Assembly (NCBI RefSeq): GCF_018390575.1 | Contig: NZ_JAHBCJ010000012.1 | Coordinates: 1-56,619, forward strand | From: Bhargavaea massiliensis | Lineage (GTDB): Bacteria > Bacillota > Bacilli > Bacillales_A > Planococcaceae | Length of the DNA: 56,619 nt | Direction of reading: 5' to 3' | In this document: piece after piece, positions 15,579 through 23,685 of the stretch | Position numbering within the stretch: position 1 is the first letter of the stretch | Layout: every line of letters begins with the position of its first letter | Made by a program: the position numbers and the translations under genes | Notes under the pieces: generated by a model | Databases searched by the model: none | The model's input: only the letters and a program-made list of their open reading frames with translations | What the model was told of the DNA's origin: nothing

Positions 15579-17660
15579 ATGAAAACGCTGGAGGTAAGCT
15601 CGCTGCTGGAAGGAATCGATGCGGTTGTCCGACAGATCGAGTCTCAGACGGCACAATTAAAGGAGCTTGAAAGAGCGGTTGCGTCATTCACCGATCTCGG
15701 AGATTCGTTCACGGGAGAAGGCGGGAACGCCATACGCCGTTTTTATCGGGAATGGCATCTTCCTCTGATTGCCTACAGGTCACTGACACTGGAAAAGTAT
15801 GAAGGACTTTTGCAAAACCTGAAACAGGCGACATCAGCCCTTGAGCCTGCCCATGACGGATATATTCTGGAATCGTTTCTTGAGGGGCCGCTGATGAATG
15901 GAGTAACAAAGTCGGAAAGTGTAACGGCAGCTCTGGTCGACGAAGGGAACAGCTACATGGATGCGGTGAGCGACATCATCAGCTTGCCGAGGCTAAAGGA
16001 CGATGCATTTCGGGAGGGTGTCCGTGACGCAAAACGGCATATCCTTCAAACCAGCCAAGATCTAAATACATATAATCATAGCCAGACCGGGGAACTGTCC
16101 GCACTTGACGCTGATTTAGATCTGATGGACGGCTACTTGAAAGACTTGTCCGGTATCTTTGGAGATTCGTCATTCCGGATTGAGACATATGATCTCCAGG
16201 TTCAGGATTTCAGCGGATATCAAAAGCTGCGCGTAAATCTGGCGATGGAGCACTTCAAGGAGTTCTCCGTTAGATTTTCAATGTTCTTCTCAAGTTTCTG
16301 GGCGATATTTGGCCCACACCTCATCCAGAGCGGAAAATCCGATGAATTCGTTTATGAGATGCTCCGTGGTTACGAGCGACGTTATGAAGAGCTAGAAAGG
16401 ATAATTGAGTCTGATTTGGAATCCCGGGGGGAGGAGTTTATCCGAGGTCCTCACCAGGTGGCACGAGGGAAAGAGATCGACCTGGCCGCTATTGATGCAA
16501 TGGACGGTATTTCAATTGAAACATACAATTTGAGGGGCGTTCCCCTGCACTATGCCATCATTAATGAAAAGTTGGTCATATTTAGGGATAATCCGAACCT
16601 TTGGTACTCGATTCAGAATGCAGAAGTCACGCTACTCGAGGAAGCTATGGCAACCACCGCGAAAAACGTTGCTATGGAAGCTGGGGATAGGTTTCTCGGC
16701 AAGTTAGGCAGTAAACTGCCTGGCTCAACTACAGTCACAGGGAAAATTGAGGGGTCTCCGGAAATTCCATTCACAGGGAAAAAGTCAGGAGAAATCGTCA
16801 AAGAAGAGATTTCAGAAAACATCCAGAAGAAGATCCCGCTTTGGGGTGAAATCATTTCTGCCGATGTTCCTAAAGCGGGAACCAAACAGGTCATTGTTTA
16901 TCTGTCCGGTGATGGTGTCCAGTATGATCGCCGGGTGAGCATGACACTTGGAAAGGACGGGGTACTCTCCATCAAGGAGTGGTATACCGGTGAGCTGAAC
17001 ACTCTTAAGCAAAAAGATCACGATGAAGTTACTTTCAGCGATCTCTGGAACTGGACACAGAATAATACAGACCCGAACTTCAGTAAAGATTCGCCGGAAG
17101 AAGCGAAACAGGCAGTGAATGATTTTGCGCTCAAGGGAAATCAGCCGGAAGGATCTGTGAAGGGAATGGGCTTGGACCTCAACAAACTTGAATTTACAGA
17201 TGGAGTGGATATCAACACAACAACGGTAAACGAAGTCCCAATCAATTACAGTGTGGTCGGTCAGGAACTCGTGATATTCCCGGATAATCCCGATGTTCAT
17301 TACTCAATTCAAAACGTAGAGCACGGCAAACTCAATGAGGTGCTCGGAAGTCTTGCCAAGCGGACGCTGGAGAGTGCCGTCGATGAGCAAATCGGGAGTG
17401 GCATCGGAAAAATCAAGGGTATGGACGGTTTTGACGAGTATCTGAAACGGCTGCCTGGACAGGACACGTCTGAAGTGATCAAAAGCTCAGCCTCTCAGTT
17501 TGCGCAAAACCAGATTCCCGGATGGGAAAAAATCAAAAGTGCACCAGGTCCGTCAGCAGGTGAAAAGGAAGTTCTCCTGACCATCAGCGAAGACGGTAAA
17601 AAACCGTCGGGCGTCAAACTGTTCCGGCTCAATACGGACGGAACCATCACACTGTATTAA
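15579..17660 (+). CDS. LXG-domain T7SS effector with duplicated C-terminal domain
   Basis: The 693-residue protein starts with an LXG domain (about residues 1-230; MKTLEVSSLLEGIDAV, with the characteristic SFTGEGGNAIRRFYREWHLP block) that directs type VII secretion. The C-terminal half consists of two related repeats, at about 305-470 and 530-693. Each has the block I-Y/N-Y-x-I/V-x(3)-x-LVIF-x-DNP followed by YSIQN, a helical stretch, an IPxWxxI motif and an IVYLS/VLLTIS strand region ending near DGxxSI/TITLY. I recognise no catalytic domain, so the toxic activity, if any, is of unknown type. RBS AAGGGGGTG. Lipoprotein paralogues follow directly, which suggests immunity functions. Confidence 0.8.
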   Translation: MKTLEVSSLLEGIDAVVRQIESQTAQLKELERAVASFTDLGDSFTGEGGNAIRRFYREWHLPLIAYRSLTLEKYEGLLQNLKQATSALEPAHDGYILESFLEGPLMNGVTKSESVTAALVDEGNSYMDAVSDIISLPRLKDDAFREGVRDAKRHILQTSQDLNTYNHSQTGELSALDADLDLMDGYLKDLSGIFGDSSFRIETYDLQVQDFSGYQKLRVNLAMEHFKEFSVRFSMFFSSFWAIFGPHLIQSGKSDEFVYEMLRGYERRYEELERIIESDLESRGEEFIRGPHQVARGKEIDLAAIDAMDGISIETYNLRGVPLHYAIINEKLVIFRDNPNLWYSIQNAEVTLLEEAMATTAKNVAMEAGDRFLGKLGSKLPGSTTVTGKIEGSPEIPFTGKKSGEIVKEEISENIQKKIPLWGEIISADVPKAGTKQVIVYLSGDGVQYDRRVSMTLGKDGVLSIKEWYTGELNTLKQKDHDEVTFSDLWNWTQNNTDPNFSKDSPEEAKQAVNDFALKGNQPEGSVKGMGLDLNKLEFTDGVDINTTTVNEVPINYSVVGQELVIFPDNPDVHYSIQNVEHGKLNEVLGSLAKRTLESAVDEQIGSGIGKIKGMDGFDEYLKRLPGQDTSEVIKSSASQFAQNQIPGWEKIKSAPGPSAGEKEVLLTISEDGKKPSGVKLFRLNTDGTITLY

Positions 17661-17701
17661 GATATACAGGATGAAATCGCCGAAGTTTAGGAGTGAAAGT
17701 A

Positions 17702-18232
17702 ATGAAACGATTTTTATCGAAGTTGTTCCTGGTGGGTCTGTTGGCTGTATTCCTTGCTGCCTGCAACAGCGGCAACGGAGTGGAATCAAAAAACATAAGT
17801 GTTGATAAAGAATTTGAGAATTACAGAAAAGCAGTTATTGAACCACTGGAAGAACGTTCCTTCGAGTATGCGGAAATGTTCAACCACTATGCATCCATCA
17901 TTGAACAAACCGAGGAAGCCCATAGCTATCTGGAAGAAGAAGTGATTCCTTTCTCAGAAGAATCCAGAAAAATCGCTTCTGATGCCCACGATGGACTGGT
18001 GAATGAAGAAATACGGGAACTGAACGAGACCACTATTGAGTATTTGGATCTGACGGTTGATTCCCTTCAAAAGTCTGCGGACTTGCTGGCATATGATCTT
18101 GATACAGTGACAGAAGAAACATACCAAAAAGCTGTCAAGTTACATGAGGAGAACATGGAACTGCAGGAAAAAATAGAACGAACCGGCGTGGAAATGGACC
18201 GGCAAATCGATGCACTCGCCAATGAACAATGA
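17702..18232 (+). CDS. Lipoprotein behind the LXG gene, paralogue A1
   Basis: The 176-residue lipoprotein (signal with lipobox FLAAC) has the family core EFENYRKAVIEPLEERSFEYAEMFNHY, EEVIPFSEESRKIASDAHDGL and EIRELNETTIEYLDL. ATG 17702 is preferred over GTG 17693 because AGGAG (17689-17693) is then ideally spaced. It starts 41 bp after the effector stop with no terminator between, so it is probably cotranscribed. Surface anchoring next to a secreted toxin fits an immunity protein that acts outside the cytoplasm; this is inference. It is nearly identical over its C-terminus to the next gene. Confidence 0.75.
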   Translation: MKRFLSKLFLVGLLAVFLAACNSGNGVESKNISVDKEFENYRKAVIEPLEERSFEYAEMFNHYASIIEQTEEAHSYLEEEVIPFSEESRKIASDAHDGLVNEEIRELNETTIEYLDLTVDSLQKSADLLAYDLDTVTEETYQKAVKLHEENMELQEKIERTGVEMDRQIDALANEQ

Positions 18233-18268
18233 ATCGGGCCGTATGTCGGCACTGCAATTTCAAGAACG

Positions 18269-18320
18269 GTGAACTGGAGGATTGCGGTGGTCCGGGAATT
18301 GCAGCAAAGAAAAGATTCCG
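18269..18320 (+). pseudogene. Scar of a deleted copy of the 19035 lipoprotein gene
   Basis: After the A1 gene, the sequence GGTGAACTGGAGGAT-TGCGGTGGTCCGGGAATTG reproduces, with a deletion, the leader and lipobox region of the gene at 19035 (GGTGAACTGGAGGAT, then TGCGGCGGTCCGGGAATTG). It indicates that an A-B gene pair was duplicated and the first B copy was then almost entirely deleted. No product expected. Confidence 0.55.
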
Positions 18321-18427
18321 TTATCTCCGAAACTATGGTTCTTAATGTGAAGGTCTGTGTTAAAAGGGGAATATCCTCCTTGAAAGGTGTTAGATTGAGA
18401 AGGAATAGTGTAGAGGGTGGGTTGAGT

Positions 18428-18979
18428 ATGAACAAGCAAGCATTATTTCTGAAATTCACCTTCATGGCTATATTGGCATGTATACTCGTCGCCTGCAACA
18501 ACGTAAACGGAGCAGAATCACAGAATATCAGTGTGGAAAAAGAATTTGAAGAATATCGGAAGAACGTTTTTGAGCCTCTGGATGAGCGATCATTTAAGAT
18601 TGCAGAAATGCTCAATCACTATACATCCATCATCGAACAACCCGAGGAAGCCCACCGCTATATGGAGGAAGAAGTGATTCCCTTTATGGAAGAATCCCGA
18701 AAAATTGCTTCTGATGCCCATGATGGACTAGTAAATGAAGAGATTAGGGAACTGAACGATACCACGATCGAGTACTTGAATCTGACGCTCGATTCCCTTC
18801 ATAAGAGCGCTGAGTTATCGGCAATCGATGTTGATACGGCGAATGTTGATACAGTGACTGAAGAAACTTACCAAAAGGCTGTTAAGATCCATGAGGAGAA
18901 CATGGAGCTGCAGGAAAAAATAGAACGAACCGGCGTGGAAATGGACCGGCAAATCGATGCACTCGTCAATGAACAATGA
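18428..18979 (+). CDS. Lipoprotein behind the LXG gene, paralogue A2
   Basis: The 183-residue lipoprotein (lipobox LVAC) is the closest relative of the A1 gene. The mature domains are mostly identical, and the last 15 codons plus the bases after the stop are almost identical in DNA, showing a recent tandem duplication. It differs by a short insertion (TANVDTV) around residue 140. ATG 18428 follows GAGGGTGGG. Divergence is concentrated in the signal peptide and the middle of the mature region, a pattern compatible with immunity proteins of differing specificity. Confidence 0.75.
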   Translation: MNKQALFLKFTFMAILACILVACNNVNGAESQNISVEKEFEEYRKNVFEPLDERSFKIAEMLNHYTSIIEQPEEAHRYMEEEVIPFMEESRKIASDAHDGLVNEEIRELNDTTIEYLNLTLDSLHKSAELSAIDVDTANVDTVTEETYQKAVKIHEENMELQEKIERTGVEMDRQIDALVNEQ

Positions 18980-19034
18980 ACCGGGCCGTATGGCGGCACC
19001 GCGAGTAAGAGATCGGTGAACTGGAGGATGCATC

Positions 19035-19544
19035 ATGAAAAATCTGATCCGGCTGATGGGGCTGTTGCTGGTGTTCGCACTGGCGGCTTGCGGCGGTCCG
19101 GGAATTGCTGCTGAATACAAGGAATACAAAGAAAAGGGAAGCACTCCGATCTACCAGAATTCCATGGAACTGATCATGATGACCAATCAGTTGAATGCTA
19201 TTCTGGACAATCCCGAGCAGGCCAATCAGTACCTGAAAACAGAAATGCTCCCGCTGCTTGAAGAATCCAAGGAATTGTCGAAAGATTGGCAGGGCCGTCT
19301 GACCCACGAAGAGCTCAAGGAGCTGAACGGGCTGAAAGATCAGGAACTGGCCTTGCAGATTGACTACTTAGGAAAGCTTTCCGAAGTACTGGAACTGACC
19401 GCAGAGCCCGGGGAAGACATTGAACAAAAGATAGCTGAACTGTCCAAGGGAATTTCTGATAAACAGGAGCAGCTCGATAAGATTACGGATGATTATGCAG
19501 CGAAGTATGAGGAACTGGATAGTAAATACGGAACCGAATCATAA
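19035..19544 (+). CDS. Lipoprotein behind the LXG gene, paralogue B
   Basis: The 169-residue lipoprotein (lipobox LAAC, then GGPGIAAEYKEYKEKG) is a more distant member of the same helical family. It shares the EMLPLLEESKELS and EELKELN blocks and a C-terminal coiled-coil-like stretch ending YEELDSKYG, which resembles the end of the 8498 product. RBS CTGGAGG precedes ATG 19035. A strong terminator follows, closing the effector-lipoprotein transcription unit. Function inferred from context only. Confidence 0.75.
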   Translation: MKNLIRLMGLLLVFALAACGGPGIAAEYKEYKEKGSTPIYQNSMELIMMTNQLNAILDNPEQANQYLKTEMLPLLEESKELSKDWQGRLTHEELKELNGLKDQELALQIDYLGKLSEVLELTAEPGEDIEQKIAELSKGISDKQEQLDKITDDYAAKYEELDSKYGTES

Positions 19545-19549
19545 GAACC

Positions 19550-19583
19550 ATGCCCGGGAAGCCAACGATTCCCGGGCATTTTT
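19550..19583 (+). terminator. Terminator of the LXG-lipoprotein unit
   Basis: ATGCCCGGGAA / TTCCCGGGCAT is a perfect 11-bp stem followed by TTTTT. Confidence 0.85.
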
Positions 19584-19585
19584 AT

Positions 19586-19990
19586 ATATACACCCGGCAG
19601 TGGCGAAGTCTGGAGGTTGTCAGCCAGTCCCGAACGTAGCCATGCCCGCGAACAAGCATCTTACCTCAGGGTAGGTCATCAATCGTGCACGTAGGGTAAC
19701 CACTCAGGAAGAGTGCCGGATAATCGCAGTACAAGCGTATTCTCCGCACAGCCCCGGCAAGCCGGACGGACGGGGCTTCAGTCTTCCAGGCTCTGCAGTG
19801 AAAGAGGGAACGGATGTTTTGAATAAGAAGAAAAGGGAACTCCAGGCCGGAGGGAAATGCAGGTGTACACCCAATCGGGGAGCGGAAGGAGAAGTGCCGA
19901 AACTGAAACATGTGGAAAAACGGGCCATTGCTGATGATGCATCGGCACGAATCACAGACCTTTCATTTTCCGCAAACAGAACGCAATATC
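19586..19990. other. Intergenic stretch without a recognised gene
   Basis: About 400 bp of chromosome-like base composition. A GC-rich hairpin (GCCCCG...CGGGGC, about 19753-19777) is the only structure I see. A possible 89-aa frame from 19798 shows no family features and runs into the conserved terminator of the 44-aa gene, so I do not call it. The stretch may be eroded remains of a former gene. Confidence 0.4.
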
Positions 19991-19993
19991 GAA

Positions 19994-20022
19994 AAGAGCC
20001 GATGCCGGGGGCATGGGCTCTT
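19994..20022. terminator. Terminator of the second 44-aa gene
   Basis: AAGAGCC...GGCTCTT with an inner TGCC/GGCA stem. It is homologous to 9035-9068. Confidence 0.65.
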
Positions 20023-20025
20023 GTT

Positions 20026-20160
20026 TTAGAAATAGGAAATCATTTTGCTGATTACATAAATGAGTAACGCTGCGATGCCGGCCACGTATAGGCTGCCGAG
20101 CAAGAAAAAGAGAAGGTCGACGAGTCGGGACTGCGCCTGCCTGGATGTCATGCTGATCAT
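20026..20160 (-). CDS. 44-aa single-pass membrane protein, copy 2
   Basis: This paralogue of the 9069-9203 gene begins MISMTSRQAQSRLVDLLFFL and continues LGSLYVAGIAALLIYVISKM. It has identical length, the same central DLLFFLLGSLY core and the same downstream hairpin. Substitutions are mostly conservative, indicating selection on the protein. GGAGGCACCCC lies before the ATG on the minus strand. As in copy 1, it converges on a lipoprotein gene cluster, here the one behind the LXG effector. A longer in-frame extension to 20211 is not supported by copy 1. Confidence 0.65.
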   Translation of the reverse strand: MISMTSRQAQSRLVDLLFFLLGSLYVAGIAALLIYVISKMISYF

Positions 20161-20332
20161 GGTGAGGGGTGCCTCCTGTCTTCCCGTGGTGATGTGTTGT
20201 AGGACGCCCACTTATATGGAAGGTTCCGAGTCTGATTCTCAGGAATCCGACGGAGGCAGATCGCCTCCGTACCTGATGCCGTGATTGTGATTCGTAGAAA
20301 TGCTGATGAAGAGAGCAGATATCGAGAGATGT

Positions 20333-20416
20333 GAGTGTTACGCAAGCGTGCTCGAGTGTTGCCGAACAGCCGGTGAGTGTTACGCAAGGCGTTATGAGTG
20401 TACCCATAGGTCATAG
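20333..20416 (+). repeat. 21-bp-period intergenic array, core GAGTGTTAC (4 units)
   Basis: Cores begin at 20333, 20354, 20375 and 20396, exactly 21 bp apart: GAGTGTTAC, GAGTGTTGC, GAGTGTTAC, GAGTGTACC. Each is followed by 12 variable bases. It lies in the 400-bp gap before the DAACS gene and has the same core as the inverted array at 42030. Confidence 0.8.
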
Positions 20417-20564
20417 CCCGAACAACTGGTGCTTCCCGGGCTTTTTCATTTCGGATGAAGAGATCGCCTGTTGTTTACAGATCACTGTTTTTCCTGTTGT
20501 TTTATACCCTCCAAAGAAGGGGATGATTTAAGAAGGGATACATATCCGGCCAGCCGGAAGAAAG

Positions 20565-21824
20565 ATGCGGGGAGGTCTGAAATTGGGGGCTATCTGGAGA
20601 TTTTACAGGGACCAGTCGTTCATGATGAAAATGTCCGTTGGCTTTCTGCTCGGCATCGTCGTCGGATTGATTTTCGGAGAGTCGGCGGGCGTGCTGTCGC
20701 CTCTCGGGGAGCTTTTGCTGCGGCTGCTGAATCTGATTGTGATTCCGCTCGTGGTATTCACGCTGATTGCGGCGGTGGACCAGCTGAATCCGGCAAAGCT
20801 CGGGCGGATCGGCGGTAAAGTATTTACCTTTTACTTTATCACAACCGGAATCGCCATTATATTCGGTCTCCTGCTGGCGCTGTTGATCAGGCCTGGTGTC
20901 GGGCTGACACTGCCGAATGCCAAAGTGGATGTGCCGGAGCGGCCGTCCGTCGTGGACACCTTGCTCGGGATTGTCCCGGACAACCTATTTTCTGCGTTGG
21001 CAAACGCGGACATCCTCGGCCTGATTTTCATATCGGTCGTTGTGGGATTATCCATTTCTTCGATGTTGCATTCAGGAGAGGAACGGGTCCGGAAAATGGG
21101 CCATTTCCTTGGTGATTTGACGGTAAGCCTGAGTGAAGTGACCTTCCGGGTGTTGAACGGGATCCTGCAGTACGCGCCAATCGGCATCTTCGCCATCGCA
21201 GCATCGGCAATCGGGTCACAGGGGCTGCAGACCCTGGTTTCCCTCGGCAAGCTGACAGTTGTCATCTACGGGGGGATTGTGCTGCAATTCATCCTGGTCT
21301 ACTTTGTCATCATGAAGCTTTTTGGCGTACGGATCGGTGAGTTCTTCAGAAATGTGAAGGATGCAATCGGCACGGCATTTATGACGTCATCCAGCCTGGG
21401 TACGCTTCCCGTCACCATGAAGGCGGCCCAGCGTGCCGGCATCAGTAATGAAGTTGCATCGTTTTCCTTGCCGCTCGGGGCGACTGTCAATATGGACGGA
21501 GCGGCAATCCGGCTCGGTGCATCGGTTGTATTTGCAGCAGACATCATGGGGCTTGATCTGAGCTTTGCGGCTATTCTTGGCATTATCGTGACCGGCACAC
21601 TCGCTTCCGTAGGTACCGCAGGGGTCCCCGGCGCCGGGCTCATCGCCCTTTCAATCGTTCTCACACAGGCAGGCCTGCCTATTGAAGTTGTGGCACTTGT
21701 TGCGGGTATTGATGCGATTCTTGGAATGGGCGCGACGGCAACGAATGTCACCGGAGATTTGGTTGGGGCATCGATTGTCGATAAAAGTGAAAAACGGCGC
21801 CTGACAAAGCTTGAGCGGGCATGA
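20565..21824 (+). CDS. Dicarboxylate/amino acid:cation symporter (DAACS, GltT/DctA type)
   Basis: The protein of about 419 residues has the DAACS fold: LNLIVIPLVVFTLIAA, the serine-rich FMTSSSLGTLPVT hairpin, GATVNMDGAA in the substrate/Na+ site, and ASVGTAGVPGAG for the second hairpin. Members import glutamate, aspartate or C4-dicarboxylates with Na+ or H+. The start needs care: GGGGAGG (20569-20575) sits inside the ATG-initiated frame and is ideally spaced for TTG 20583, giving 413 residues. The ATG at 20565 has only a weak GGAAG before it. Terminator at 21827. Confidence 0.9.
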   Translation: MRGGLKLGAIWRFYRDQSFMMKMSVGFLLGIVVGLIFGESAGVLSPLGELLLRLLNLIVIPLVVFTLIAAVDQLNPAKLGRIGGKVFTFYFITTGIAIIFGLLLALLIRPGVGLTLPNAKVDVPERPSVVDTLLGIVPDNLFSALANADILGLIFISVVVGLSISSMLHSGEERVRKMGHFLGDLTVSLSEVTFRVLNGILQYAPIGIFAIAASAIGSQGLQTLVSLGKLTVVIYGGIVLQFILVYFVIMKLFGVRIGEFFRNVKDAIGTAFMTSSSLGTLPVTMKAAQRAGISNEVASFSLPLGATVNMDGAAIRLGASVVFAADIMGLDLSFAAILGIIVTGTLASVGTAGVPGAGLIALSIVLTQAGLPIEVVALVAGIDAILGMGATATNVTGDLVGASIVDKSEKRRLTKLERA

Positions 21825-21826
21825 TT

Positions 21827-21862
21827 AAAGCGGTTCGCCTATAAAAGGCGGATCGCTTTTCT
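21827..21862 (+). terminator. Terminator of the DAACS gene
   Basis: AAAGCGGTTCGCCT / AGGCGGATCGCTTT with loop ATAAA is followed by TCT. Confidence 0.75.
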
Positions 21863-21971
21863 CGGGAGTAGGGTTTAAATGTGAAACCTTTCACAGAGCA
21901 TTATCGTATATAAGGTATAGTTTGCAAGGTTTTTTAACATAAGAGGTGTGAACAGCGACCTCACGAGTTTG

Positions 21972-21999
21972 CACACGAAAGCCTGTTGTTCGTGTGTGA
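21972..21999 (+). promoter_or_regulatory. Hairpin in the leader of the GNAT gene
   Basis: GCACACGAA and TTCGTGTGT are complementary around a 9-10 base loop, about 35 bp before the GNAT start codon. No T-run follows. Role unknown. Confidence 0.35.
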
Positions 22000-22031
22000 A
22001 TCTACCTCTATAATTGCAGGAGGAATGTGAA

Positions 22032-22583
22032 ATGGAGATAACAATCAGACAAAGTGTTCCGAGTGATTTTGAATCAATCAGGCAAGTAGTGGCACAAGCC
22101 TTCAAGGATGCCGAAATGAGCGACCAGAACGAATATGTTCTCGTCGGGCGGCTTCGGGTATCGGATGCCTATATTCCTGAGTTGTCGATCGTGGCGGAAG
22201 ATGTGACGGGACAAATCATAGGACATATACTGATGACCAGAATTTCGATCGTGGACGCAGCGAATGCTGAAGACTCCTTGGCGATGGCACCGGTATCCGT
22301 CCTTCCGGCCAATCAGAGACAGGGTATCGGTAGCCGGTTGATCCGGACTGCATTGGCCAAAGCGAAGGAACTCGGATACGGTTCGGTCATCGTTCTCGGA
22401 CATCCTGATTTCTACCCGAGATTTGGTTTCAGGAAAGCAACGGAGTGGGGGATTCGCCCGCCGTTCGATGTTCCGGACAATGCGTTTATGGCTTTGGAAT
22501 TACAGAAAGGGGCCTTGAAACACGTTGCCGGGGTTGTCCGGTATCCGGAACCTTTCAATGAATCAGCAATCGAGCCGATGTGA
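22032..22583 (+). CDS. GNAT family N-acetyltransferase (YhbS-like)
   Basis: The 183-residue acetyltransferase has beta-strand IIGHILMTRISI, the acetyl-CoA pyrophosphate-binding segment VLPANQRQGIGSRLI (Q/R-x-x-G-x-G/A), and VLGHPDFYPRFGFRKA typical of the YhbS subgroup. ATG 22032 is preceded by AGGAGGAATGTGAA. The substrate is unknown. Monocistronic by spacing; the following MarR gene has its own palindromic control region. Confidence 0.85.
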   Translation: MEITIRQSVPSDFESIRQVVAQAFKDAEMSDQNEYVLVGRLRVSDAYIPELSIVAEDVTGQIIGHILMTRISIVDAANAEDSLAMAPVSVLPANQRQGIGSRLIRTALAKAKELGYGSVIVLGHPDFYPRFGFRKATEWGIRPPFDVPDNAFMALELQKGALKHVAGVVRYPEPFNESAIEPM

Positions 22584-22624
22584 ACCGGACATCGGTTTTA
22601 GTATGTGAGAATATATGTTGCATT

Positions 22625-22676
22625 TACACTTATTTAAAAGTAAAGTGTACATAAGTAATATGTTGCAAATGCAACA
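22625..22676 (+). promoter_or_regulatory. Inverted repeats before the MarR-paiA-paiB operon
   Basis: TGTTGCA-AA-TGCAACA (22661-22676) is a perfect palindrome just before the ribosome site of the MarR gene. TACACTT...AAAGTGTA (22625-22650) is a second inverted repeat over the likely promoter. Autoregulation by the MarR protein is the natural guess. Confidence 0.5.
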
Positions 22677-22688
22677 AGGAGGTATTGC

Positions 22689-23138
22689 ATGGAGTTGCTC
22701 CGGGAAATTGGAATGATAGCAAGGTCCCTGGATTCAATCAGCAACATCGAGTTCAAGGAGATCGATCTGTCTAAGGGCCAGTATCTGTACTTGGCAAGGA
22801 TTTGCGAGCATCCGGGCATCATCCAGGAAAAGCTTGCCGAGATGATCAAAGTCGACCGTACGACGGCTGCACGTGCCATTATGAAGCTGGAGGAAAAGAG
22901 GCTCATTGAAAAAAGGGACGCTCAGGACAACCGGAGAATCAAGAAACTTTTTCCGACGGAGAAGGGACTCGAAATATATCCGTACATCATGAGGGAGCAC
23001 GCGCACTCCAATTCGGTTGCGCTTGAAGGATTTTCAGAAGATGAAGCGGACATTCTCCTCCGGCTGCTCCGGCGGGTCAGAACAAATGTGGAGAAAGACT
23101 GGGAATACGTGAAAAAAGGAAACCAGAGAAGCTATTGA
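22689..23138 (+). CDS. MarR family transcriptional regulator
   Basis: The 149-residue winged-helix protein has the MarR pattern: GQYLYLARICEHPGIIQEKLAEMIKVDRTTAARAIMKLEEK recognition region, wing RDAQDNRRIKKLFPTEKG, and terminal helices for dimerisation. RBS AAGGAGG precedes ATG 22689. It lies 17 bp ahead of the PaiA-like gene (ATG 23156) and probably forms one operon with paiA-paiB. It is a likely repressor of that operon via the palindrome at 22661-22676. Confidence 0.9.
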   Translation: MELLREIGMIARSLDSISNIEFKEIDLSKGQYLYLARICEHPGIIQEKLAEMIKVDRTTAARAIMKLEEKRLIEKRDAQDNRRIKKLFPTEKGLEIYPYIMREHAHSNSVALEGFSEDEADILLRLLRRVRTNVEKDWEYVKKGNQRSY

Positions 23139-23155
23139 AGCGAGGGGGAGCAGCC

Positions 23156-23674
23156 ATGACTGTAGAAATCAGACAATGTGGAATTGAAGATCTTGAAGCG
23201 CTCCGGAACATCAGCTTCGAAACGTTCAGAGAAACGTTCGAGGATCAGAATTCACCAGAAAATCTGAACACGTATCTGGAGCGGGCGTTTGATCCGGAGC
23301 GCCTGAAGGAGGAACTGGCTCATCGGGAGTCGAGGTTTTTCTTCATTGAGAAGGACGGGGAAACCGCCGGCTATCTGAAGGTCAATACAGGACACGCCCA
23401 AACCGAGGGGCAGGGGGATCATTCGTTTGAAGTAGAAAGGATCTATATCAGCAGCAGATTCCAGCAACAGGGTCTCGGTAAAATCCTGTTTAATCATGCA
23501 TTGGATATGGCCAGAAAAGAAGGGAAAACAAAAGTCTGGCTTGGTGTCTGGGAAGACAACCAGAATGCCATCGCATTTTATGAGAAGCTGGGCTTTATCC
23601 GCACAGGCGCGCATTCGTTTTTCATGGGGGATGACGAACAGACCGACCTCATCCTGGAGAAGCAGTTGGATTAA
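23156..23674 (+). CDS. paiA: PaiA-like polyamine (spermine/spermidine) acetyltransferase
   Basis: The 172-residue GNAT protein closely follows B. subtilis PaiA in recalled landmarks: ISFETFRETFEDQNSPENL, FFFIEKDGETAGYLKVN, ERIYISSRFQQQGLGK, KVWLGVWEDNQNAIAFY and GAHSFFMGDDEQTDLI. PaiA acetylates spermidine and spermine and, with PaiB, was linked to control of degradative enzymes and sporulation. ATG 23156 has GAGGGGG upstream; the TTG-initiated extension from 23135 is unlikely. It is followed 11 bp later by the paiB-like gene, matching the B. subtilis order. Confidence 0.88.
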   Translation: MTVEIRQCGIEDLEALRNISFETFRETFEDQNSPENLNTYLERAFDPERLKEELAHRESRFFFIEKDGETAGYLKVNTGHAQTEGQGDHSFEVERIYISSRFQQQGLGKILFNHALDMARKEGKTKVWLGVWEDNQNAIAFYEKLGFIRTGAHSFFMGDDEQTDLILEKQLD

Positions 23675-23685
23675 GGGGGATTTTG

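Noticed and set aside
19798-20067. 89-aa plus-strand frame
   Set aside because: It runs through the terminator hairpin of the 44-aa gene and antisense to its end; low-complexity basic sequence with no recognisable domain.
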